DNA of 64,000 nt from contig NZ_MUKP01000020.1 in the NCBI RefSeq assembly GCF_002081715.1, forward strand, positions 1 through 64,000. Reading direction: 5' to 3'. The notes beneath the pieces were generated by a model. That model saw nothing but the letters and a program-made list of their open reading frames with translations, had not been told where the DNA came from and searched no databases. This document shows positions 1-12,000 of this stretch, in pieces. Position numbers and translations under genes: made by a program. The stretch comes from Nocardia donostiensis (lineage in GTDB: Bacteria; Actinomycetota; Actinomycetes; Mycobacteriales; Mycobacteriaceae). Within the stretch, counting starts at the first letter, position 1; the number at the start of each line of letters is the position of its first letter.

Positions 1-3000
1 CGGTGAGCAGGGTGTGGAGGTGGTGTGCGGTGTCGGTGGGGGTGGGGTGGTCGAAGACGAGGGTGGTGGGGAGGGGTAGGCCGGTGGTGGTGGTGAGTCG
101 GTTGCGGGTTTCGACGGCGGTGAGGGAGTCGATGCCGTGGTCGGCGAAGGTGCGGTGGGGGTCGATGGCGTGTGGGTGGGTGTGGCCGAGGACAGCGGCG
201 GTGTGGCTGCGGACCAGATCGAGCAGCAGGTCGTGCTGTTCGGATTCCGGCAGTCCGGCCAGCCGCCGGCGCAGACCGCCGCCGTCACCCTCGGCCACCG
301 CCCGGCGTTCGGCCACCAGGCCGCGCAGGATCGGCGGCAGCTGGCCTGCGCGGGCTCGGGCGGCCAGCGCGGGCCGGTCCAGCCGCGCGGCGATCGGCGC
401 CGGATACGGCTGGGCGAGGGCGGCATCGAACAGGGACAACCCCTGTTCGACGCTCATCGATGCCAGCCCACTGCGCGTGATACGCGCGGTATCGGCCTCG
501 TCCAAGTGGGCGGTCATCCCGGTGGTCGATCCCCAGTAACCCCAGACGACGGACACCGCGGGCAGGCCGTGGGCTCGGCGCTGGGCGGCCAGGGCGTCCA
601 GCGCGGTGTTCGCGGCCGCGTAGTTGCCCTGCCCGGGCGCCCCGAGCACTCCGGCGGCCGAGGAGTACAGCACGAACAGGTCGAGGTCGAGATGCGCGGT
701 GAGCTCGTGCAGATACCAGGCGGCGTCGACCTTGGCGGCCAGCACGCGGTCGAGCCGGGCCGGTGACAGCGCGGTGATGACGCCGTCGTCGAGCACCCCG
801 GCCGCGTGTACGACGCCACCGAGCGGGGCGTCGCCGGGTAGTGAGTCGAGCAACTCGGCGACGGCACCGCGGTCGGTCACGTCGCAGGTACGCACCAGAA
901 CACGTGCCCCGAAACCGTTGAGCTCGCTGACCAATTCGTGCGCGCCGGGCGCCGCCGGGCCCTGGCGGCTCACCAGGAGCAAGGAGCGAACACCGTAGCC
1001 GGCGACCAGGTGCCGAGCCAGTGCTGCGCCGAGCACACCGGTGCCGCCGGTGATGAGCACCGTGCGATCGGGGTCGGGCCGGGTGGGCAGGGTGAGGACG
1101 AGTTTGCCGGTGTGGCGGGTCCGGGCGAAATAGCGGAACGCCTGTTGCGCATAGCGGATATCCCAGGCGCGCAGCGGCAGCCGAGCCAGGCTGCCACGTT
1201 CGAATGCTGCCGCGAGTTCGGCGAGAATCCGCTGGAGCCGGTCCGGCCCGGCCTGCATGGTGTCGAAGGCCCGGTACCGGACACCCGGGTAGGTCGCGGC
1301 GATCTCCTCGGGGTCTCGGATATCGGTTTTGCCCATCTCGATGAACCGTCCGCCGCGCGGCAGCAATCGCAGCGACGCATCAACGAAATCACCGGCCAGA
1401 CAGTCGAGGACGACATCCACCCCCACACCGTCGGTAGCGGTCAGGAATTGCTGTTCGAAGTCCAGACTGCGGGAATCGCCGATATGGTCGTCGTCGAATC
1501 CCATCCGCCGCAGCGCATCCCATTTGCCGCGGCTTGCGGTGGCGAACACCTCCGCACCCCAGGAGCGGGCGAGTTGCACCGCGGCCATCCCGACACCGCC
1601 GGTGGCGGCGTGGACGAGTACCCGATCCCCGCGCTGCACCTCGGCCAGATCCCGCAACGCGTAGAACGCCGTGGAAAACGCCGCCGGTATCGTCGCGGCC
1701 TCGGCGAACGACCAGCCGAGCGGAATCCGCACCAGCAGGCGGTGATCGACCACCGCCTCCGGGCCGATCCCCTCGGTGATCAGCCCCATCACCCGATCTC
1801 CTGGCGCGAATGCACCCGCGTCCGGTCCCGTCTCGACGACGACGCCCGCCATCTCACTGCCGATCACGTCGTCGCCGGGACGCATATTCAGGCAGACGAG
1901 CACATCGCGGAAGTTCAGCCCGGCCGCCCGCACCGCGACCCGGACCTCGCCCGCCGCCACAGGCGCGCTCTCCGCGCCGCTATCGGAACAGTCGACGAGC
2001 GCGAGACCATCCGGGGTGCCCTTCCGAACCGCCGCCAGCCGCCACGCCGCCGCGGTGGGCACGGTCAGCGCGGTATCGGAGACCGGGGTCATCCGCGCGA
2101 CGGACAAAGCACCCGAGCGGTACACGATCTGCGGTTCGGCGCAGGCGGCGACGAACGGCATCCACTGCGCCGGATCCGAACCGGGAGAATCGGTGTCGAC
2201 CACGACGATGCGGTCGGGGTTCTCGGTCTGCGCCGAACGCACCAGCCCCCACACCGCAGCCGCGGCCGGGTCGGTGACCACCGTGTCCTCCGTTGCCACG
2301 GCGCCCGAGGTGACCACCACCAAACGGCACACCGCATAGCGGTTGTCGCCGAGGAACTGCTGTAGGACCGCCAGCATCCGAACGGTCACCCGATGTGTAT
2401 CGGCGATGACCGCACCGGATCGCTGGATGCTGCCCAGATCGAACACCACCATCTCAGCGCCGACGGGCGCGTCCCCACTGGAGACGGCGCCCCACGGCAC
2501 GAACGACACGGGCCGCGGCGCGGACACCGACACCGGTGTCCAGCCCACGATGTGCAGCGCAGCCGAGGCAGGGGCGAAGCGGTCCGCGCGAGCCGGGCGC
2601 ATGGTGAGCGAGCCGACCGACAGCACCGGCCGACCGGCCTCGTCGCAGGCGTGCAGGCCGAAGATGTCGGCACCGGAAGCGACGATCCGGGCCCGCAATA
2701 CCGACACGCCGCCCGTATATCTCACCACCGCGCGCCATGCGAAAGGCAGGACAGGGCCTGCGGTGAATTCAGTGAATGCAGTGAATTTCGAGGAGGCGGC
2801 CACGGCGTGCAACAGCGCGTCCAGCAACGCCGGGTGGATACCGTAGCGGCCCGCATCGCTCGCGGGCTCCGGCAGCGCGGCCTCGGCGTACAGTTCGTCA
2901 CCGCGCCGCCATACCGCGCGTAACCCGTGGAACAGCGGCCCGTACTCATATCCCGAGTCGAGAAGGCGGTCATAGAGGTCGTCGACATCGACAGCTACCG

Positions 3001-6000
3001 CCCCCGCCGGCGGCCACACCGCGAGCACGGCCGCAGTATCCGCCGCGCAGGCAGGGGTGTGCGCGGACAGGATGCCTTCGGCGTGGCGGGTCCAGGCGCC
3101 GGTCGCGGTAGCGCGGCTGTGGATGGTGACCGGCCTGCTCCCGTCGGCGTCGGCATCACCGATGCGGAGCTGAACGGCCACACCTGCGGGCGTATCGGGA
3201 ACGACCAGGGGTTCGAGGAGCGTCAGCTCGGTGACGGTGGGAGTATCGGTTTCCGCACCCGCCCGCGCCGCCAACTCCAGCAGACCGGTACCGGGGAACA
3301 ACACCACCCCGGCGAGAGCGTGGTCGGCCAGCCACGGATGGGTGCGCAGCGACAGCCGGGTGGTGACGGTGAGACCGCCCCCGTCCGGTGCGGGCACAGC
3401 CGCGGCGAGCAGCGGGTGATCAATGGGTATCTGCCCGGTAGCGGCCACATCCCCACCCGCAGGCACCGGGGCGAGCCAGTAGCGCTGGCGCTGAAAAGCA
3501 TAGGTGGGCAAGTCGATCCGCCGTCGATCGCCGGTGAACATCTCCGCCCACCGCACGGGAGTGCCGGACACGAACAGTCGCGCCGCCGACAGCAATATCT
3601 GGTCCAGGCCGCCGCGGTCCCGGCGGAGCGTGCCCACCACGACCGGCGGTGCGGCCGCCACCATCGGCAGTGCAGGTGTTCCCATCGACGCACCTGGTGC
3701 AGGTGCGCCGGTCGTGCCTGTCGGGGGCATGACGCGGGCGGCCGGATTCAACGGCTCGGACGCACCCGATGGATTACCAGCCGTAGTGCCTGGTGCGCCG
3801 GCCGGGGGAGTGGGCGCATCCAGGATGTGTTCGATGTGCATGGCCAGGATCGGGTGCGGGCTGGCCTCGACGAAAACCGAGAAACCGTCCGCGCGCATGG
3901 TGCGGACGACCGGTTCGAACAACACCGGGTAGCGGCAGTTGTCGAACCAGTATTGCGCGGTCAGCTCGGTGCCGGCGACCACAGCACCGGTGACCGTGGA
4001 ATACAGCGGAATGTCGCTGTCGCGTGGTGAGACGAACGACAACTCACGCAGCAACCGGTCCCGTAACCGGTCCACCGCCGGGGTATGCGACGGTACCGTG
4101 GCCGGCACCACCCGTACCCGCGCGCCGTCCGCCCGCAACACCTCCACCAGTCGGTCGAGCGCACCGGCAGGTCCGGCGACCGATACCGCGGCCGGGCCGT
4201 TCACACCCGCCACCGAAAGACCGGCGTAGTCGTGCGTGTGCAGATATTGCTCGACCTTCTCGCGCGACAACGCTATCGACGCGATCGCACCCGTGCCGGC
4301 CAATTCCTCGGCGAAGATCCGGGACCGGGTCACCACCAGACGCATCGCATCGCCGAGTGATACAGCGCCGGCGATATGCGCGGCCGCGATCTCACCTTGT
4401 GAATGACCCACCACCGCATGCGGATGCACACCCGCTGCCTGCCACACCCGGGCCAAGGCGACCATCACCGAGAACAGCACCGGCTGCAACACATCGATCC
4501 GCTCCAGCAGCGCTGCGCACTGTTGCGGCGGCGCGGTGAGCACATCGCGCGGCGACCAAGCAACCCATGGTGCGAGGGCGTCCGCACAGTCGCTGATCGT
4601 CGCGGCGAAAACAGGCGCCGTGTCCAGCAGTTCCCGCCCCATTCCCACCCATTGCGTGCCCTGACCCGGGAAGACGAACACCGTCTTCGCCGGGCCGCGG
4701 GCCACCCCGGACACCACTCGATCGTCGAGCGCGCCGTCAGCGAGGGCATGTATCCCGGCTAGCAACTCGGCACGGTCGGCGCCGACCACGACGGCCCGGT
4801 GCGGCAGCTGCGACCGTCCCGATACCAGGGACCAGCCGACGTCGGCCGCCTCGGCTTCCTGATGCGCCGCCAGGTGTTCCCGCAGCCGCCGCGCCTGCGC
4901 TGACAGCGCCTCACGCGTCCGGCCCGACACCACCCACGGCACCGCCGCCGCGATCCCGGTGCCCCGGCCGTCCACACCTGTCGGGGCGGAGACAGCTGGG
5001 CGCGGTGCCTGCTCGAGAACGATATGGGCATTGGTGCCGCTGATCCCGAAGGAGGACACTCCGGCCCGGCGCGGACGCCCCTGTTCGGGCCAGGGCCGTC
5101 GTTCGGTGAGCAGCCGCAACGCTCCCGAAGACCAGTCGATATGCCGCGACGGCGCATCGACGTGCAAGGTGCGGGGCAGGACATCGTGCCGCAACGCCTG
5201 CACCATCTTGATGACCCCCGCGACACCGGCAGCTGTCGCGGTATGCCCGAGGTTCGATTTGATCGATCCCAGCCACAGTGGCCGGTCCGCGGGCCGGTTC
5301 TGTCCGTAGGTGGCCAGCAACGCGTGCGCCTCGATCGGATCACCCAGTGTCGTTCCGGTGCCGTGTGCTTCGACGGCATCCACCTCATCCGCGGTGAGGC
5401 CGGCATCGGCGAGTGCCTGCCGGATCACCCGCTGCTGCGACAGGCCATTCGGTGCGCTGAGCCCGTTGCTGGCGCCGTCCTGATTGACCGCTGTGCCCCG
5501 GATGAGCGCCAATACCTCGTGCCCCAGTTCGCGGGCCCGTGACAGCGGCTCGATCACCAGCACGCCCGCGCCCTCACCCCAGCCGATACCGTCGGCGGCG
5601 TCGGCGAACGGTTTGCAGCGCCCGTCCCTGGCCATTCCGCCCTGCCGGGAGAACTCCACGAAATTGAACGGTGTCGCCATCACCATCACGCCACCGGCCA
5701 GCGCCATCGCGCATTCGCCCGCGCGCACCGCCTGCACCGCCTGATGCAGCGCGGTCAGCGACGACGAGCAGGCGGTGTCCACCGAGATCGCGGGCCCGCG
5801 CAGGCCCAGCTCATAGGCAACCCGGCCGGAGACAACGCTGGGCAGGGTGCCGGTCATCCGGTACCCCTCGACACCCGCGGCGGCCGCGCCGGTATCGCCA
5901 GGGCCGATACCGTAGGACTGGGTGGTCACCCCAGCGAATACGCCGGTATCGCTGCCGCGCAGGGATTCCGGGTCGATGCCCGCGTGTTCCAGTGCCTCCC

Positions 6001-9000
6001 AGGCGGTTTCCAGCAGCAACCGCTGCTGTGGGTCCATCGCGACCGCTTCCCGCGGGCTGATACCGAAGAACTCGGCATCGAAGTCGGCGGCGTCGTCGAG
6101 GAACCCGCCTTCGCGGACGTAGGTTCGGCCCACCGCGTCGGGGTCGTCGTCGAACAGGTTCGCCAGGTCCCAGCCTCGATCGTCTGGGAAGGGCGAGAAC
6201 GCTTCACGTTCCTCGACCAGTAACTGCCACAGACCTTCGGGGGTAGACGCCCCGCCAGGGAACCGGCAGCCGATGCCGACGATCGCGATCGGTTCCGTCC
6301 GCGCCGGCGATACCGCGGACAGGGATACGGATTCGTCGGGGGCGTCGGTCAATCGCCGCCGCAGATCCGCCGCCAGCGCCGCAGGGGTGGGGTGGTCGTA
6401 GAGGATGGTGGTCGGCAGTGACAGACCGGTGGCGTTGGCCAGCCGTTTCCTGGCGTCGACTGCGGCGAGCGAGTCGAAGCCCATGTCCTTGAAGGTGCGG
6501 TCGATATCGATGGCGTCGGGCCCGGAATGGCCGAGGACGAGCGCCGCCTGTTCGCGGACCAACGCCAGCAGGACCCGCGCTCGTTCGGTGTCGTCGAGGC
6601 GCCGGAGCGGATCGGCCTGCTCCCGCACGGGTGCTTCAGCGGCCTGGGGTGCCTGCTGTCCGGCGACAGCGTCGTCGGCCGGCGCCAGCCAATAGCGGCG
6701 GCGCTGGAAAGGATAGGTGGGTAGCGGTATCCGGCGTACCCGGCCGCCGTCGAACAGACGGCGCCAATCGACCTCGGCGCCGGCGACGTGCAGGTGCGCC
6801 GCCGATTCCAGCAGCCGGTCCAGACCGCGGTCGCCGCGCCGCAGCGATCCCACCACCACTCGCGGCGCGGTGCGGCCGGAGACGGCCGCCGCGGTGTCGC
6901 AGGCCTCGAGAGTTTCCTCGATGCCCGGTGTGAGCAGGGTATGCGGGCTGATCTCGAGGAACGCGGTGTAGCCGTCGGTGTATGCGGCGGCGACGGCGTC
7001 GGTGAACCGCACGGTGCGACGCAGGTTGTCGTACCAGTAGCCGGCACCCAGGCCTACCGTGTCTGCGACGGCCCCGGTCACCGTCGAGTAGAACGGGATC
7101 GTGTCCGTCTGCGGGGTGATTCCCGCCAATTCTCGCAAAACGGAGTCACGCAGCGCGTCGACGTGGTGGGAGTGGGAGGCGTAGTCCACTGCGATCCGGC
7201 CGGTCTGCACGCCGTCGTTTGCGCAGTCACGGGTGAATGCGTCCACCGCGGCGGGATCACCGGAGATCGCTACGGCCGCCGGGCCGTTGATCGCGGCAAT
7301 GCTCGCGGCGTCCCCATATGCGGCCAATCGTGCCGCCGCATCCGCCGGGGACAGCGCCACCGACGCCATCGCACCCGAACCGGCCAGCTGCTCGGCGATC
7401 AAACGGCTGCGGGCGACGACGAGGTGGGCAGCATCGGCCAACGACAGCACCCCGGCTATGTGGGCGGCGGCTATCTCGCCCTGGGAGTGCCCGATCACCG
7501 CGTCGGGTTCCACCCCGATCGACTGCCACCACCGCGCCAGCCCGACCATGACGGCAAACAGCACCGGCTGCACGACATCGACCCGCTCGAGCAAGGCCGA
7601 TACGGTGGCGTCGTCCTCTTCGGCGTGGAGGATCTCATGCAGCGACCAGCCCACCGCGGGGCTGAACGCGTCCGCGCATTCATCGATCGCCGCGGCGAAC
7701 ACCGGCGCGATCTCGAGCAGTGCGCGTCCCATCCCCACCCACTGCGCGCCCTGGCCCGGGAACACGAATACCGTCCCGCCCACCGGCCCGGCTTTGCCCG
7801 ACACCATCCCCGGCCCGATGCTGCCGTGTTCGGCGAAGGCGGTCAGCCGCGCTGATATCTGCTCGTCCTCGGCGCCGAGCACCACGAGCCGGTGCTCGAA
7901 CCGAGTTCGCAGCGCCAACGACCATCCCACATCGATCGGGTCCGGTCGCCGATCTCGCACCGCCAGGGCCAGGCGATCGGCCTGGGCGAGCAAAGCGTCC
8001 CGACTACGTGCCGACAACACCCACGCCACCGGGCTAGAGGCGGCAGGCGCGGCCGAAAGCTCACCCCGCACCGCGGGCGCTTCCTCCAGAATCAGATGCG
8101 CGTTGGTGCCGCTGATACCGAACGAGGACACCCCGGCCCGCCGCGGCCGTCCGGTATCGGGCCACCGACGTTGTTCGATCAATAGTGCTATGGCCCCATC
8201 CGACCAGTTCACATGCGGCGAGGGTTCGGTCACGTGCAGGGTGCGCGGCAGGACACCGTGCCGCAGCGCCTGCACCATCTTGATGACACCGGCGACGCCG
8301 GCGGCCGCCTGACTGTGGCCGATATTGGATTTGATCGACCCCAACCACAGCGGCCGGTTCGCCGGGCGGCCCTGCCCGTAGGTGGCGACGAGAGCATCGG
8401 CCTCGATGGGATCGCCCAATACCGTGCCCGTGCCGTGGGCTTCGACTGCGTCCACGTCGCCTGCGTCCAGTCCCGCATCGGCGAGTGCGCGGCGGATGAC
8501 GCGCTGCTGGGCGCCACCGTTCGGTGCGGTGAGACCGTTGCTCGCGCCGTCGGCGGTGACCGCGGACCCGCGCACGACGGCCAGTATCTGGTGACCGGCC
8601 CGCTGCGCGTCGGAAAGCCGCTGCAACACCAGCATTCCGGCGCCTTCGGACCATCCGGTGCCGTCGGCGGACGCGGCGAACGATTTGCACCGGCCGTCCG
8701 CGGCCACCCCACCGTGCCGGGAGAATTCGACGAACAGGCCGGGTGTAGCCATCACCGTCACCCCACCGGCCAGCGCCATCGCGCATTCGCCTGCCCGCAA
8801 CGCCCGCACCGCCTGGTGCAGAGCCACCAGCGACGACGAGCACGCGGTGTCCACCGAGACAGCCTGTCCCTGGGTGCCGAGGACGTAGGCCAGCCGGCCA
8901 GAGACCACGCTGGCAGCCGCGCCGGTCAACCGATAGCCCGTCAGGCCGGCCGCGTTCACCCCCGACCCGTAGCCCTGCTCCATCACCCCGAGGAAGATCC

Positions 9001-12000
9001 CGGTGTCGCTGTCACAGAGCGATACCGGATCGATACCGGCGTGTTCCAGTGCTTCCCAGGCAGTTTCGAGGACGAGCCGCTGCTGCGGGTCCATGGCCAG
9101 CGCCTCGCGTGGACCGATCCCGAAGAACTCGGCATCGAAATCGCCTGCGCTGCCGAGAAAGCCGCCCCGTCGGGTCGCGCTGATTCCGATAGTGTCCGGC
9201 TGTTGGTCGAACAGGGCAGCTAGATCCCACCCGCGGTCGGTGGGGAATTCGCTGATGGCGTCACGACCGGAGCTGACCAGATCCCACAGCCCATCGGCAT
9301 CGTCGGCCCCGCCCGGGTAGCGGCAGCCGATACCGATGATCGCGATCGGTTCCGTGGCGTCGGTCGGCTCGGTCCCGGCAGCCGATCCCACTGTTCCGGC
9401 TGCTGCTCCCACTGTCTCGGGTGCTGTTTCGGCTGTCTGCTGGACCGTTTCAGGTGTCGATCGAACCGTTCCGGTTGAGTGCGGGAACGATTCAGCTGTT
9501 GGTCCGGCTGTTTCGGCTGTCGGTCCGACTGCTCCGGTTTTCTGCTGCACCGCTTCGGCGGTCGACGCTTTGTCGAGCATCCGCTGCAATAGGCGGGCGA
9601 GAGCGCGCGGGGTGGGGTGCTCGTACAGTACGGTCGTGGGCAGCGTCAGGCCGGTGTCGTGCGCGAGCCGGGTCCGGGTTTCGACGGCGGTGAGGGAATC
9701 GACGCCGAGGTCGGTGAAGGTACGGTCAGGTTCGATGGCGGTGGTGTCGTCGTGCCCGAGTACCAGCGCGGCACGCGCCCGCACGAAATCCAGCAGGATC
9801 CGGGCCTGCTCACGCTGTGTCAGTCCGCCCAGTCGCGCCGCGAGCGTTGTCGATGGGGTTGGTACGGTTTGCCGCGCGACAGCGCCGGGAGCGGTATCGG
9901 TGCTCGGCGGTGTGGGTGCGGCGCCGAGCCAGTACCGGCGGTGCTGGAAGGCATAGGTGGGCAGCGGAACCGGTGGCGTCGGCGCGTCGACGTCGAACAG
10001 CCGATGCCAGTGCACCGGCACTCCCGTCACGAACAGTTGCGCCGCCGATATGAGCAGCCGGTCGAACCCCCCGTCGTCGCGGCGCAGGGTACCGGTCACC
10101 GTGACCGTGGCGTGGTTCTCCGTATCGGCCGCGCAGGTCTCGGCGCTCGCCGCGACGGCAGGCGTCAGCACCGGGTGCGGGCTGGACTCGACGAACACCG
10201 TATGACCGTCGCGCAGCAGAGCTATGGTCGCCTGCGCGAACTGTACCGGCTCGCGTAGGTTGCGAAACCAGTAGCCGGCGTCGAGTTCGGCGGTGTCCAA
10301 GACAGTTCCGCTGACCGTCGAGTAGAAGGCGATCCGGCTCGAGCGCGGTGTAACGGCAGCCAGGGCGCGCAGCAGCCGATCACGCAACGGGTCGACCCGG
10401 GCGCAGTGCGAGGCATAGTCGACCGCTATCCGCGTGGCCCGGACCCCGTCGCGTGCGCAGGCCTCGAGGAAACCGTGCAGGGCGGCGTTGTCTCCGCTGA
10501 CGACCACCGCCTCGGGGCCGTTCACCGCCGCCACGTTCAGCGCCTCGCCCCACGCGCGCAGCCGATCACCGACTGCCTCGGGCGGCAAGGCGACCGAGAC
10601 CATACCACCGCGGCCGGACAGTTCCTGCCGGACGAGCCGGCTGCGGGCGACCACGACCGCGGCCGCGTCCGCCAGCGACAATGCCCCGGCCACACAGGCC
10701 GCCGCGACCTCACCCTGGGAGTGACCGACCACCGCGTCCGGCCGCACTCCCAGCGACGCCCACAGTTCGGCCAACGCCACCATCACCGCGAACAGCGCAG
10801 GCTGCACCACGTCGACGCGCTCCAGCTCAGCCCATCGCGGCCCGCCGCCGCGCAGCACATCGACCAGCGACCACTCCACCAGCGGCGCGAACGCCGCGTC
10901 GCATTCCTCGATGCGGCGCGCGAACACCGGTGCGCTGTCGAGCAGTTCACGTCCCATCCCCAGCCATTGCGCGCCCTGGCCGGGGAACACGAACACCGTC
11001 CCGCCCACCGGTGCAGCCACCCCGGACACCACCTCGGCCCGCGGTGCGCCGCAGGCCACGGCGTCGAGGCCCGCCCGCAAGTTCCCTGCGTCATCGCCGA
11101 CGATCACCGCCCGGTGCTCGAGCAGCGCGCGGCTGGTGAGCAGTGACCAGCCGACCTGCGCGGCACCGAACCCGGTGTGCCCGTCGAGGTGGTGAGCGAG
11201 CCGCCGGGCCTGCTCGGCGAGGGCCTCGTGGCTGCGCGCCGACAGCACCCACGGCAGCGCAGGCCCGGTAGCGGCAGCCTGCGCCGGTTCCGTCTGGAGA
11301 GCCTGTTCGAGGATGACGTGCGCATTGGTCCCCGATATCCCGAACGAGGACACCCCTGCCCGGCGCGGTCGCCCGTCCGTGCGCCATGCGCGGCGCCGGG
11401 TCAGCGGCTGTACGGCGCCGCCGGACCAGTCCACCCGGGTCGAGGGCCGGTCGATGTGCAAGGTCGGAGGCAGCACCCCGTGGCGCAGTGCTTGCACCGT
11501 TTTGATGACCCCGGCGATACCGGCGGCGGCCTGCGTGTGACCGATGACGGATTTGATCGATCCCAGCCACAGCGGCTGCTGCGGCGGCCGGTTGCGGCCG
11601 TAGGTGGCCAGCAGCGCATGCGCCTCGACCGGGTCACCGACGACCGTTCCGGTGCCGTGCGCCTCGACGAAATCGATATCGGCGGCTCGCACACCCGCGT
11701 TCGTCAATGCGGTGCGGATAACTCGTTGCTGGGCGGCGCCGCTGGGCGTGGTGAGACCATCGGTGGCACCGTCGGAAGCGATGGCCGACCCGCGTATCAG
11801 CGCCAGCACCTGGTGCCCGCGGCGGCGTGCCTGCGACAGCCGTTCCAGTACCAGCAGCCCCACGCCCTCACCCCAGGCGGTGCCGTCGGCGGCGTCGGCG
11901 AACGGTTTACAGCGCCCGTCCGGCGCCAGGCCGCGTAGTCGGGAATGCTCGACGAACGGTTCCGGCGTCGCCAGCACCGCGACGCCGCCCACCAGGGCGA

